From positions 1-15,033 of the forward strand of contig CAZMGT010000074.1 of NCBI GenBank assembly GCA_964565895.1: a stretch of 15,033 bases of DNA, given 5' to 3'. Both the position numbers and the translations under genes were made by a program. A model generated the notes under the pieces. The model had not been told where the DNA came from. It saw only the letters and a list, made by a program, of their open reading frames with translations, and did not search any database. Positions 1 to 7,963 of this stretch are shown piece after piece (position 1 is the first letter of the stretch; each line of letters begins with the position of its first letter). The stretch is from CAZMGT01 sp964565895. GTDB lineage: Bacteria; Armatimonadota; Zipacnadia; UBA1398; CAZMGT01.

Positions 1-67
1 AGCCCGGGGCGCGACGGCGCGCGAGACGCTCGCGGGGGCGGCAGCCGCAGGCCCGGCGAGAGTTTTC

Positions 68-97
68 TTGACACGCCGCTTTTGCCGTTTCTATACT
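68..97 (+). promoter_or_regulatory. Sigma70-type promoter of the one-carbon/glycine operon
   Basis: A perfect -35 box TTGACA (68-73) and a near-perfect -10 box TATACT (92-97) are separated by 18 bases. Transcription would start near 104, leaving a leader of only about 50 bases before the first gene. That is too short for a glycine riboswitch. The boxes are seen directly; promoter activity is inferred. Positions 1-67 show no recognisable gene end or other feature. Confidence 0.75.
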
Positions 98-158
98 CAG
101 CAGGTTTTTCACAACGGGCGGCGTTGGGCAGCACACACCGAGCCTGGCGGTGATTTGC

Positions 159-1025
159 GTGAACCCACTGCTCGAGCGACTGCGCGAGGCCCCGCTGGTT
201 GGCGACGGGGCGATGGGAACGGAGCTTTTGGCGCGGGGGCTGCGCCAGGGAGAGTGCCCCGAGCTGTGGAACGCCGAGCATCCGGAACTTGTCGGCGAGG
301 TTTGCGCGGCGTACGTCGCAGCAGGCGCCGATGTCATCTCGACAAACACGTTCGGCGGGTGCCCGCTGAAGCTCAGGCGGTTTGCCCTGGAGGAGCGCGC
401 CGCGGAGCTAAACCGCCGCGGCGTGGAGATTGCCGTGCGCGCTGCGGATGGCAAGGCCCTGGTTTGGGCCTCGATGGGGCCAAGCGGAATGCTGCTTGAG
501 CCGCTGGGAGAAGTTTCCCTCGCCCAGGCGGTGGACGCGTTTCGCGTGCAGGCCGAAGCCCAGGCCGCGGGCGGGGCGCAGGCGATTCTCGTGGAGACGA
601 TGTCCTCGCTGGAGGAGTTGCGCGCCGCCGTGGAGGGCGCCCGGCAGGCGTGCGAGTTGCCTGTGTTTTGCACCATGTCGTTCGGCCCCGGGGGCCGCAC
701 GGCGTTCGGGGTAACCCCGGAGCAGCTCGCGCGCTGCGCGGAGGAGCTGGGCTGCGCCGGCGTGGGGGTTAACTGCGGCGAGGGGCTAGACGAGAACCTC
801 GCCGTGCTGCGCGAGCTCGCGCGGCACACCACCCTGCCCCTGATCATCCAAGCGAACGCGGGCAAGCCGCAGGTCGTCGAGGGGAAAACGGTTTACCCCG
901 CGGGGCCGGAGGAGATGGCCCGCTACGCAGTGCAGTTTGTCCAGGCGGGGGCGGCGGTTGTCGGGGCGTGCTGCGGGTCGACGCCGGAGCACATTCGGGC
1001 CATTGCCCAGGCCCTGCGCCGCTAG
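159..1025 (+). CDS. Stand-alone homocysteine S-methyltransferase (MetH N-terminal Hcy domain type)
   Basis: Probably a cytoplasmic zinc enzyme that methylates homocysteine to methionine. It opens with the family's GDGAMGTEL-type motif, carries ISTNTFGG and ends in GACCGSTPEHIRAI. The three zinc-binding cysteines are present: VNCG (C206 from this start) and the CC pair (C271, C272). Their spacing closely matches the Hcy domain of cobalamin-dependent MetH. The protein is a single domain of about 288 residues, with no folate, B12 or methylene-THF reductase domain, so the methyl donor is unknown (S-methylmethionine, or a methylated partner protein). The start is GTG 159 because GGCGGTGA (146-153) is a good ribosome-binding site for it; an upstream in-frame GTG at 150 is possible and would add three residues. 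It is the first gene after the 68-97 promoter and precedes the permease by 48 bases. The family is clear; the substrate is inferred. Confidence 0.9.
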   Translation: MNPLLERLREAPLVGDGAMGTELLARGLRQGECPELWNAEHPELVGEVCAAYVAAGADVISTNTFGGCPLKLRRFALEERAAELNRRGVEIAVRAADGKALVWASMGPSGMLLEPLGEVSLAQAVDAFRVQAEAQAAGGAQAILVETMSSLEELRAAVEGARQACELPVFCTMSFGPGGRTAFGVTPEQLARCAEELGCAGVGVNCGEGLDENLAVLRELARHTTLPLIIQANAGKPQVVEGKTVYPAGPEEMARYAVQFVQAGAAVVGACCGSTPEHIRAIAQALRR

Positions 1026-1073
1026 CCGGCGGCCTGCGCGGGCCGGAGTACCTGGGAAAAGGTGGTTTGCGCA

Positions 1074-2633
1074 ATGTCCGAGGGTGCAGGCGGCACAGCA
1101 AGGCGCGGCGCCGGACTGAGACGCGAGCTCGGCGTGCTCGCGCTTACCGCGGGCGCGGTGTGCACCGTTATCGGCGGGGGGATTAACGTCGTCTGCGTGG
1201 AGATTCAGGACAAGGTGCCCGGGCTGGGCAACCTTGTCCCGTGGATTTTCGTCATCGGCGCGGTGCCCGCGGTGTTTACCGCGCTGGCCTATGCCGCGCT
1301 GGCCTCGGCCATGCCCGCCGCAGGGGGCGGGTATATTTATGCCTCGCGCGGGTTTCACCCGCTGGTCGGGTTCATGGCCACGTTCTCCAAGTGGTTTGGG
1401 CTAACGAGCGCCTGCGGGGTAATCGCCTATGTTGACGTAACGCTGCTTAAGGCCGCGGCGCTATATGCCAACCTTCAGCCCGCGGCGCAGTTTTTAGAGA
1501 CCGACCTCGCCCGCCTGGGCCTGCCCTTGCTCATGATCTGGGTGTTTTGGCTAATTAACATCGTGGGCATCCGCACTTATGGGTTCACGGTAATCTTGCT
1601 CATGTTCTTAATGATGCTCGGCGGGGTGGTGGTCATTTTCACGGGGTTTATGCACAGCCCTGAGGACTACGCCGCCGCGGTAGCCCAGCGCAGCGGCGGG
1701 GCGGAGTCCGTGTTCGACGTCGCCGCGCGGTTTACCGGCGGGCCGGTGGGGCTGGGCGAGATCGCCGCGGCGATGGTTATGCTCTTTTTCGCATATATCG
1801 GCTTCGCCTCGATCTCCCAAGCGGGCGGCGAGGCGCGCGACCCGCAGCGCTCCATGCCGCGGGCGTTTGTCCTGGCGATCATCATCATCGTCGGTTATTA
1901 CGTGCTCTTTTCCGCGGCGGTCTACCACGCCGTGCCCTGGCAGTATATCGCCGTGCGCGCGCAGGAGTCGGCGCAGGAGGTGTCCGTGCCCGAGCTTTTA
2001 GGGGTGCTCATGCCCGGGTGGTTGGCCGTGTTTGTCGCGCTGATGGCCGCCGTGGCCTTGGCCAACGACATCCCGCCCATGCTCATGGCCGTCTCGCGCC
2101 TGTTTTTCTCGTGGACGCGCGACGGGATCTTCCCCCGCGCGCTGTCCGAGGTTAACCGGCGCTTTGCCACGCCGCACTGGGCGCTGACGATCAGCGCCGC
2201 GCTGTCCACGTTCGTGATTGTAGAGTGCCACTTTCACGGGTTTTTCCTGGGGATCGACACCACGGTCACTGCTCTGTTGTTTACCTATTTGCTGGTCGCC
2301 GCAGCGCTGCTTACCCTGCCCCGGCGCAACCCGCACATTTACCAAAACGTGGCCTTTCTGCGCAGCCGGCCGGCGCAGATTTTCGTCGGGATAACTGCGG
2401 TGCTTACCGTAGGGGCAATGTTCACTGTGCAAATTGTGCGCGACATCCGCGGGCTTGTTGCGGGCGAAGTCTCCCCCAGCCATAGCCCCACGGTGTTCTG
2501 GGCGATCACCATGCTCGTGGGCGCGATTATCTTCTCCGTTATGTGGTATAGTCAGAAGGCGCGCGGGATCGACCCTGAAGAGCCGTTTCGCACAGTGCCC
2601 CAGGACAGCGAGCCCGAGGGAATGGTCATTTAG
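1074..2633 (+). CDS. APC-family amino acid permease
   Basis: Integral membrane transporter of the amino acid-polyamine-organocation superfamily, about 519 residues with roughly 12 hydrophobic segments. The first segment has the glycine-rich GAVCTVIGGGIN substrate-binding stretch. A TM6-like segment (FFAYIGFASISQAGGEARDP) is followed by the family loop, and a later loop has SRLFFSWTRDGIFP then TPHW, the usual APC pattern. The N-terminal tail is short and basic and the C-terminal tail is acidic. ATG 1074 is chosen because a GGTGG ribosome-binding site (1061-1065) sits 8 bases upstream; the GTG at 1062 overlaps that site and is less likely. Its place between a homocysteine methyltransferase and gcvT (5 bases downstream) suggests it imports glycine, serine or a sulfur amino acid, but sequence alone does not give the substrate. 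Confidence 0.9.
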   Translation: MSEGAGGTARRGAGLRRELGVLALTAGAVCTVIGGGINVVCVEIQDKVPGLGNLVPWIFVIGAVPAVFTALAYAALASAMPAAGGGYIYASRGFHPLVGFMATFSKWFGLTSACGVIAYVDVTLLKAAALYANLQPAAQFLETDLARLGLPLLMIWVFWLINIVGIRTYGFTVILLMFLMMLGGVVVIFTGFMHSPEDYAAAVAQRSGGAESVFDVAARFTGGPVGLGEIAAAMVMLFFAYIGFASISQAGGEARDPQRSMPRAFVLAIIIIVGYYVLFSAAVYHAVPWQYIAVRAQESAQEVSVPELLGVLMPGWLAVFVALMAAVALANDIPPMLMAVSRLFFSWTRDGIFPRALSEVNRRFATPHWALTISAALSTFVIVECHFHGFFLGIDTTVTALLFTYLLVAAALLTLPRRNPHIYQNVAFLRSRPAQIFVGITAVLTVGAMFTVQIVRDIRGLVAGEVSPSHSPTVFWAITMLVGAIIFSVMWYSQKARGIDPEEPFRTVPQDSEPEGMVI

Positions 2634-2638
2634 GGACA

Positions 2639-3730
2639 ATGGTCTCTGTGCCTCGGCACACGCCGCTGTACGAAAACCACGTTCGGCGCGGGGCGCGGAT
2701 GGTTGAGTTCGCTGGCTTCTCGCTGCCCCTGCGCTACACGAGCGAGCTGCGCGAGCACCTTGCCGTGCGCCAGCGTGCAGGGGCGTTCGACGTGAGCCAC
2801 ATGGGCCGGCTGATGCTCAGCGGCCCGGGCGCGCTGGACACCGTGCAGCGCGTGTGCTCAAACGATGCCGCCGCGCTTAGCCCCGGCCGCGCGCAATATT
2901 CGCTGATGCTCAACGAGCGCGCGGGAATCGTCGACGACCTGATCGTCTGCCGCCTAGCCGAGGAGCGCTTTCTCCTCGTCGTCAACGCGATAAACCGCGA
3001 CAAGGACCGGCAGTGGCTCGCCGAGCGCGCCGCGCCGCAGACAACGGTTGACGACCTCTCCGAGGAGCTAGCGATGATCGCCGTGCAGGGGCCGGCGGCG
3101 GAAGGGATTCTCGTGCGCCTGGGCGCGGAGCAGGCGCGCGCCTTGTCCCGCTTTGCCCTGGGCGAGATGGATGTCGCTGGCGTGCGCTGCCTTGTCTCGC
3201 GCACGGGATATACCGGCGAGGACGGGTTTGAGCTGTGCTGCCCCGCGGGCGAGGCGGAGCGCGTGTGGGAGGCGGTGCTCGCGGGCGAGCCCGGGGCGGA
3301 GCCGTGCGGGCTGGCCGCGCGCGATTCCCTGCGCATCGAGGCCTGCCTTCCCCTCTGGGGCAACGAGCTCTCCGAGGAGATAACGCCCGTGGAGGCCAGG
3401 CTGAGCTGGGTCGTTAAGCCGGAAAAGGGAGAGTTTTGCGGGCGCGAGGCGTTTTTGCGGGCGCGCGAGGCAGGCGCGGCGCGCAAGCTCGTTGCGCTGA
3501 AGGTCGAGGGCCGGCGCGTCCCCCGCCGCGGGGCAACGGTGCGCAATATGCGCGGCGAGGCCATCGGCGAGGTGAGCAGCGGGAGCTTCTCGCCCGTGCT
3601 CAACTGCGGCGTGGGGCTGGCGTTTGTCGCGCGCGAGGCCGCTGAGGTGGGCGAGCGCCTGCGCGTGGACGTGGGCCGCGGCGAGGTATTGGCCACCGTC
3701 GCGAAGAAGCCGTTGGTAGGCCCCAGTTGA
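2639..3730 (+). CDS. gcvT: Aminomethyltransferase (glycine cleavage system T-protein)
   Basis: The T-protein takes the aminomethyl group from lipoylated GcvH and passes the one-carbon unit to tetrahydrofolate, releasing ammonia and 5,10-methylene-THF. Family signatures run in order: TPLYENHVRRGARMVEFAGF at the N-terminus, IVDDLIVCR with the conserved catalytic aspartate (D99/D100), VVNAINRDKD, TGYTGEDGFEL (from residue 189), CGLAARDSLRIEA and a C-terminal GEVSSGSFSP. The 363 residues match the normal family length. ATG 2639 follows the permease stop by 5 bases, with TAGGGA (2631-2636) as a very close possible Shine-Dalgarno; GTG 2648 is an alternative start with better spacing. It is translationally close to the permease and is followed by a 64-base gap holding a hairpin before gcvH. 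Confidence 0.96.
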   Translation: MVSVPRHTPLYENHVRRGARMVEFAGFSLPLRYTSELREHLAVRQRAGAFDVSHMGRLMLSGPGALDTVQRVCSNDAAALSPGRAQYSLMLNERAGIVDDLIVCRLAEERFLLVVNAINRDKDRQWLAERAAPQTTVDDLSEELAMIAVQGPAAEGILVRLGAEQARALSRFALGEMDVAGVRCLVSRTGYTGEDGFELCCPAGEAERVWEAVLAGEPGAEPCGLAARDSLRIEACLPLWGNELSEEITPVEARLSWVVKPEKGEFCGREAFLRAREAGAARKLVALKVEGRRVPRRGATVRNMRGEAIGEVSSGSFSPVLNCGVGLAFVAREAAEVGERLRVDVGRGEVLATVAKKPLVGPS

Positions 3731-3750
3731 AAACGGCGCTTGCGGTTGCC

Positions 3751-3768
3751 TGCGCGCTGCGGCGCGCA
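3751..3768 (+). other. GC-rich hairpin between gcvT and gcvH
   Basis: A perfect 7-bp inverted repeat, TGCGCGC (3751-3757) and GCGCGCA (3762-3768), encloses the loop TGCG. GTTG (3745-3748) and CAAC (3773-3776) can add an outer helix. No T-run follows, so it is not a standard terminator. It may stabilise or allow processing of the gcvH-proximal transcript. The structure is seen; the role is a guess. Confidence 0.45.
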
Positions 3769-3794
3769 AAGACAACTTGCAGGGAGGCTACTAG

Positions 3795-4175
3795 ATGCAT
3801 CCGGAGGAGCTGAAGTATACCAAGTCGCACGAGTGGGTTCGCGTGGAGGATGGCGAGGCAGTTGTCGGTATAACCTATCACGCCCAGGAGCAGCTCGGGG
3901 ATATTACGTATATCGAGTTGCCCGAGGTCGGCCGGACCGTGGCTGCGGGCGAAACCCTAGGCACGGTGGAGTCCGTAAAGGCCGTGGCCGACCTGTTTGC
4001 GCCGGTAAGCGGCGAGGTTGTCGCGGTCAACGAGGAGGCCGCGGCGGCGCCGGAGATCGTCAACCAGGACCCCTACGGCAGGGGTTGGCTTGTGCGCCTG
4101 AAGCTGTCTAAGCCCGAGGAGCTGGAAACCCTGCTTTCGGCGCAGGAGTACGAACAGACCATCAAGGAAGAATAG
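3795..4175 (+). CDS. gcvH: Glycine cleavage system H-protein (lipoyl carrier)
   Basis: Small lipoylated shuttle protein that carries the aminomethyl intermediate from the P-protein to the T-protein and electrons to the L-protein. It has the full H-protein pattern: KYTKSHEWVRVEDGEAVVGIT at the start, GDITYIELPEVG, then the lipoylation loop GTVESVKAV with the acceptor lysine at K62, followed by SGEVVAVNEE and NQDPYGRGWLVRLK. The 126 residues are typical. ATG 3795 has a clear AGGGAGG ribosome-binding site 8-14 bases upstream. It is followed 4 bases later by gcvPA. The LipM-like gene at the end of this operon probably supplies the octanoyl group for K62. Confidence 0.97.
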   Translation: MHPEELKYTKSHEWVRVEDGEAVVGITYHAQEQLGDITYIELPEVGRTVAAGETLGTVESVKAVADLFAPVSGEVVAVNEEAAAAPEIVNQDPYGRGWLVRLKLSKPEELETLLSAQEYEQTIKEE

Positions 4176-4179
4176 CATC

Positions 4180-5526
4180 GTGTCGCGAGCGAGATCGCAC
4201 AGCGCCGAGGCGGCGGCAATGCTTGCCGCGCTCGGCTGCGCCGATATTGACGAGCTGTTTCGCTGTGTGCCCCAAGCCGTGCGCTTGCCCCGGGCGCTTA
4301 ACCTTCCCGGGCCGCTTGCCGAGCTTGAGGTGCGCGAGCGCGTGCGCGAGCTCGCCGAGGCCAACGCAGGCGCGCGGCGCACGTGCCTGCTCGGCGGCGG
4401 GGTCTACGACCATTACGTCCCCGCGGCGGTGGAGCATATCGTAGGCCGGGCGGAGTTCTTCACCGCTTACACCCCTTACCAGCCGGAGCTCAGCCAAGGT
4501 ATGCTCGCCGCGATGTATGAGTTTCAGAGCATGGTCTGCGAGCTTACGGCGCTCGATGTGGCCAACGCCTCGCTTTACGACGGGGCGACGGCGCTCGCCG
4601 AGGCGGCGTTTGTCGCCGCGGGGGCCACGGGGCGCACGGAGATCGTCCTCCCCCAAGCGGTAAACCCGCGCTACCGCGATGTCCTGGCCACGCAGGTGGC
4701 CGCCTCGGGCCTGCGCATAATCTCCGTCCCGCACGAGGGCGGGCGAACGGCGCCCGACGCCGTGGCCCGGGCTGTCTCGGAGAGGTGCGCCGCGGTCGTC
4801 GTCCAGCAGCCGAACTACTTCGGGTGCATTGAGGAGACGAGGGAGATCTCCGAGGCCGCGCACCGCGCGGGGGCGCTGCTCATCGCCTGCGTGGACCCTA
4901 TTTCTCTGGCGCTGCTCGAGCCGCCCGGGGAGTATGGCGCGGACATTGCCGTGGGCGAGGGCCAGCCCCTGGGCCTGCCCCTGTCCTATGGCGGGCCGCT
5001 GCTCGGCTTGTTCGCCTGCACGCGCCGGCTTGTGCGGCGCATGCCCGGGCGCGTCGTAGGGCGCACGGTGGACGCCGCGGGGCGCGTCGCCTATACGCTA
5101 ACGCTGCAGACGCGCGAGCAGCACATTCGCCGCGAGCGGGCGACGTCGAACATTTGCACCAACCAGGGGCTGTGCGCGCTGGCGGCCACGGTCTATCTTG
5201 CCGCGCTGGGCAAGCACGGCCTGCGCCAGGTGGCCGAGCTGTGCCTCCAACGCACGCACTACTTTTACGACAAGCTGTGCGCGCTTAAGCGTTGGGAGCC
5301 GGTGTTTTTCGCGCCGTTTTTCCGCGAGTTCGTCGTCCGCTACGCAGGCGAGAGAGCGGAGCTTGCCCGCGCGCTTGAGCGCGCCGACGCGGCGATCGGC
5401 CCGGAGGTTTCGCGCGAGGCAGGGGTTGAGGGGGCGTATCTCGTCGCCGTTACGGAAAAGGTCTCGCGGGCGCGACTAGACGAGATCCTAGCTAGCCTGG
5501 CGGAAAGCGAACAGGGGAAGCAATGA
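4180..5526 (+). CDS. gcvPA: Glycine dehydrogenase (decarboxylating) subunit 1
   Basis: N-terminal half of the split P-protein. With GcvPB it forms the PLP-dependent glycine decarboxylase. Seen motifs are TCLLGGGVYDHYVPAAV, FFTAYTPYQPELSQG, MVCELTALDVANASLYDGAT, a conserved glycine-rich SYGGPLLGLFA region, and RRERATSNICTNQGLCAL near the C-terminus. The length of 448 residues is normal for the A subunit; it lacks the PLP lysine, which is in GcvPB. GTG 4180 is the start, with AAGGAAG (4164-4170) 9 bases upstream, overlapping the end of gcvH. Its stop overlaps the gcvPB start in an ATGA arrangement, implying translational coupling and balanced subunit synthesis. Confidence 0.96.
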   Translation: MSRARSHSAEAAAMLAALGCADIDELFRCVPQAVRLPRALNLPGPLAELEVRERVRELAEANAGARRTCLLGGGVYDHYVPAAVEHIVGRAEFFTAYTPYQPELSQGMLAAMYEFQSMVCELTALDVANASLYDGATALAEAAFVAAGATGRTEIVLPQAVNPRYRDVLATQVAASGLRIISVPHEGGRTAPDAVARAVSERCAAVVVQQPNYFGCIEETREISEAAHRAGALLIACVDPISLALLEPPGEYGADIAVGEGQPLGLPLSYGGPLLGLFACTRRLVRRMPGRVVGRTVDAAGRVAYTLTLQTREQHIRRERATSNICTNQGLCALAATVYLAALGKHGLRQVAELCLQRTHYFYDKLCALKRWEPVFFAPFFREFVVRYAGERAELARALERADAAIGPEVSREAGVEGAYLVAVTEKVSRARLDEILASLAESEQGKQ

Positions 5527-7019
5527 GCGAAACGCCGCACGAGCAGGGGCTAAAGGACGACGAGGAGCTGCTCATCTTCGACCGCTCGGACGGGGAGAGC
5601 GTGGGCTGCGCGCTGCCCGAGCTAGACGTTCCCCCGCGGCCGGTGGAGGAGCTGCTCCCCGCGGACTGCATTCGGAAAAAGCCGGCCGAGCTGCCCACCG
5701 TGCCCGAGTGGGAGGTGCTCCGGCATTACGTGCGCCTGTCGCAGCGCAACTTCGGCGTAGACAGCGGCTTTTATCCCCTCGGCTCGTGCACGATGAAGCA
5801 CAACCCGCGCGCGCACGAGGAGGCGGCGCGCGAGCGGGGTTTTGCCTGCCTGCATCCGCTGATAGACGACGCCCTGGCCCAGGGCGCGCTGCGCTTGATG
5901 TTTGAGCTGGAGCGGTTTCTCGCGGAAATCGGGGGCATGGACGCCGTTTCCCTCCAGCCGCCGGCGGGCGCCGCGGGCGAGCTGGCCAGCCTTCTCTGCT
6001 TCCGCGCGTATCATCTCAGCCGCGGCGAGGAGCAGCGCACGCGCGTGCTTGTGCCGGACTCGAGCCACGGGACAAACCCGGCCTCCGCGGCGCGCTGCGG
6101 GTGGACCGTGCACACCATCCCCTCCGACGAGCGGGGGCTGTGCGACCTGCGCGCGCTCGAGGCAGAGCTCGACGACACCGTGGCCGCGTTTATGCTTACC
6201 AACCCAAACACCCTTGGGCTGTTTGAGGAGCACGCGGTGGAGATCTGCCGCATGGTGCACGAGGCGGGCGGGCAGGTCTATTGCGACGGGGCGAACATGA
6301 ACGCCCTGCTGGGCATCGCTCGGCCGGGCGACATGGGTTTCGACGCCATGCACTTTAACCTGCACAAAACGTTCTCCACGCCCCACGGCGGGGGCGGGCC
6401 GGGCTCGGGGCCCATTGCCGTCAAGCGCCACTTGGAGCCGTTTTTGCCCATTCCACGCATCGCCCGCCGCCCCGACGGCATGTTTTATCTCGACGACGAT
6501 CGCCCGCAGTCCATCGGCCGCGTGCACGGGTTTTACGGCAACTTCGCGGTTATCGTCCGCGCCTATGCCTACATCCTCTCGCACGGGCCGGAGGGGCTAA
6601 AGCAGGTCGCCCAGCGCGCCGTGCTTAACGCCAACTATCTGCTCCACGCCCTGCGCGAATATTACGACGTGCCCTATGACCGGCGGTGCATGCACGAGTT
6701 CGTCCTCTCCGCGGACAGGCAGGCAAAGCAAGGCTGCCGCGCAATACATATCGCGAAAAGGCTTATGGACTTCGGCTTTCACCCGCCGACGATCTACTTC
6801 CCGCTAATCGTCAGCGAGGCGCTGATGATCGAACCCACGGAGACGGAGAGCAAGCGCACGTTAGACCAGTTTATCGCAGCGATGCGCCGCATCGCCGAGG
6901 AGTGCGAGCGCAAGCCGGAGGTTGTGCGTAGCGCGCCGCACAGAGCCTATGCCGCGCGGGTGGACGAGGCGCGCGCGGCGCGCGAGCTGGACCTACAGCG
7001 CAAGCTGGGGGAGAGCTAG
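5523..7019 (+). CDS. gcvPB: Glycine dehydrogenase (decarboxylating) subunit 2
   Basis: PLP-binding half of the split P-protein; decarboxylates glycine and loads the aminomethyl group onto lipoyl-GcvH. Seen in order: FYPLGSCTMKHNPRAHE, LQPPAGAAGE, DSSHGTNPASAA, a DGANMNALLG segment, and FNLHKTFSTPHGGGGPGSGP, in which K282 is the expected Schiff-base lysine. A late segment has GFHPPTIYFPLIVSEALMIE. The 498 residues are close to the family norm. ATG 5523 overlaps the gcvPA stop by 4 bases and has a GGGGAAG ribosome-binding site just upstream. The lipoyl-transfer gene starts 2 bases after its stop. Confidence 0.96.
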   Translation: MSETPHEQGLKDDEELLIFDRSDGESVGCALPELDVPPRPVEELLPADCIRKKPAELPTVPEWEVLRHYVRLSQRNFGVDSGFYPLGSCTMKHNPRAHEEAARERGFACLHPLIDDALAQGALRLMFELERFLAEIGGMDAVSLQPPAGAAGELASLLCFRAYHLSRGEEQRTRVLVPDSSHGTNPASAARCGWTVHTIPSDERGLCDLRALEAELDDTVAAFMLTNPNTLGLFEEHAVEICRMVHEAGGQVYCDGANMNALLGIARPGDMGFDAMHFNLHKTFSTPHGGGGPGSGPIAVKRHLEPFLPIPRIARRPDGMFYLDDDRPQSIGRVHGFYGNFAVIVRAYAYILSHGPEGLKQVAQRAVLNANYLLHALREYYDVPYDRRCMHEFVLSADRQAKQGCRAIHIAKRLMDFGFHPPTIYFPLIVSEALMIEPTETESKRTLDQFIAAMRRIAEECERKPEVVRSAPHRAYAARVDEARAARELDLQRKLGES

Positions 7020-7021
7020 CG

Positions 7022-7894
7022 GTGGCCGAGCATCGGCTGGCAGAGAGGCCGTGGCGGCTGTTGCGCACCGGCGCGCGGCCGGGGGCGTTTAACATGGCCC
7101 TGGACCACGCCCTGCTGTTGCGCGCGGAGGAGGAGCTGGAGCGCGGCGGCGCCCCGCGGCCCATTTTCCGCCTCTTCGCCTGGGATCCGCCGGCGATCTC
7201 CATCGGCCGGCTGCAGAGCGAAAGCGACGTTGACCTGGCGGCGTGCCGGCGCGAGGGGGTAGACGTTGTGCGCCGGCCCACAGGGGGCCGGGCGATTTTG
7301 CACTGGCAAGAGGTTACCTATTCCATGGTCGTCCCCCTGTCGCTGCTCGGGCGCGAGATGGGGATCATCGCCTCGTATCGCATGTTGTGCGAGGGGTTGC
7401 TTGCGGGGCTGCGCCTGCTCGGGATTAACGCGGCGCTGGCGCGGGGGAAGGCGCGCGAGCCGCGCTGGGGCGAGGGGAGCGCGGCGTGCTTTGCCGTGGC
7501 CTCGCGCTGCGATGCCGTGGTCGACGGGCGCAAGCTGCTGGGCAGCGCCCAGGCGCGCCGGCGCGGCGTTTTGCTGCAGCACGGCTCGCTGCCCCTCCTC
7601 CCGCGGGCGGCGCGCGAGCTGAAGCTTTTGCGCTGCGCCTCGCCCGCGGAGGAAAGCGGCCGGGCCACGGTCGCCGATGTCCTGGGGCGCGTGCCGCAGT
7701 TTGAGGAGGTCGCCCAAGCGCTTGTCGCGGGCCTGCGGGAGACGTGGGGGATTGCGCTCGTCGCCGACGAGCCCAGCGCCGCGGAGCTGGAGCTTGCCGA
7801 GCAGCTCATTAGCGAGGCGTTGATCGTCGACGCCGACGGGGCGGAGGCGGCCGGGGAGAGCTTTGACAGTAAAGATCGGGTTGTGCTAGACTAA
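7022..7894 (+). CDS. lipM: LipM-like octanoyltransferase (lipoate/biotin ligase fold)
   Basis: Member of the lipoate-protein ligase A/B fold. It has the binding motif RRPTGGRAILH (residues 84-94) and the pattern SAACFAVASRC, with C156 close to the catalytic cysteine of Bacillus LipM, then DGRKLLGSAQARRRGVLLQHGS with the conserved lysine K171. The cysteine argues for acyl transfer from octanoyl-ACP to GcvH rather than ATP-dependent lipoate ligation; plain LplA activity is the main alternative. Length is 290 residues with a less conserved C-terminus. GTG 7022 lies 2 bases after gcvPB, with GGGGGAG (7007-7013) as ribosome-binding site. It is adjacent to its likely acceptor gene gcvH. Lipoyl synthase, needed to add sulfur, is not in the window. 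The last 30 bases also encode a promoter for the next unit. Confidence 0.85.
   Translation: MAEHRLAERPWRLLRTGARPGAFNMALDHALLLRAEEELERGGAPRPIFRLFAWDPPAISIGRLQSESDVDLAACRREGVDVVRRPTGGRAILHWQEVTYSMVVPLSLLGREMGIIASYRMLCEGLLAGLRLLGINAALARGKAREPRWGEGSAACFAVASRCDAVVDGRKLLGSAQARRRGVLLQHGSLPLLPRAARELKLLRCASPAEESGRATVADVLGRVPQFEEVAQALVAGLRETWGIALVADEPSAAELELAEQLISEALIVDADGAEAAGESFDSKDRVVLD
7863..7892 (+). promoter_or_regulatory. Sigma70-type promoter inside the end of the lipM-like gene
   Basis: TTGACA (7863-7868) and TAGACT (7887-7892) are separated by 18 bases. A TGC just before the -10 box gives an extended -10 element. The -10 box runs into the TAA stop of the upstream gene (7892-7894). Transcription would begin near 7899, about 65 bases before the first receiver gene. 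Spacing matches the promoter at 68-97. The boxes are seen; activity is inferred. Confidence 0.65.
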
Positions 7895-7963
7895 GCCTGC
7901 GAAAGCCAAAGGCCGGGTAGCTCGCGCGCGGTTCCTCTCGTCGGCCAACGCGGAGGTCCTGCC

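Noticed and set aside
98..158. Glycine riboswitch in the leader of the gcv operon
   Set aside because: The leader is only about 50 bases and lacks the conserved paired aptamer elements; the gap before gcvT is 5 bases.
68..499. A 143-residue + strand reading frame starting in the promoter region
   Set aside because: It overlaps the homocysteine methyltransferase in another frame, is rich in Arg and Gly as expected of GC-rich shadow frames, and starts at the -35 box.
1026..1046. GC-rich inverted repeat after the homocysteine methyltransferase as a terminator
   Set aside because: The stem is short and no T-run follows, and the permease begins 48 bases on with its own ribosome-binding site.
5622..6584. 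Long - strand reading frame of 320 residues opposite gcvPB
   Set aside because: It mirrors a conserved gene, has typical shadow composition (Arg, Ala, His, Val), no ribosome-binding site was noted and no family motif.
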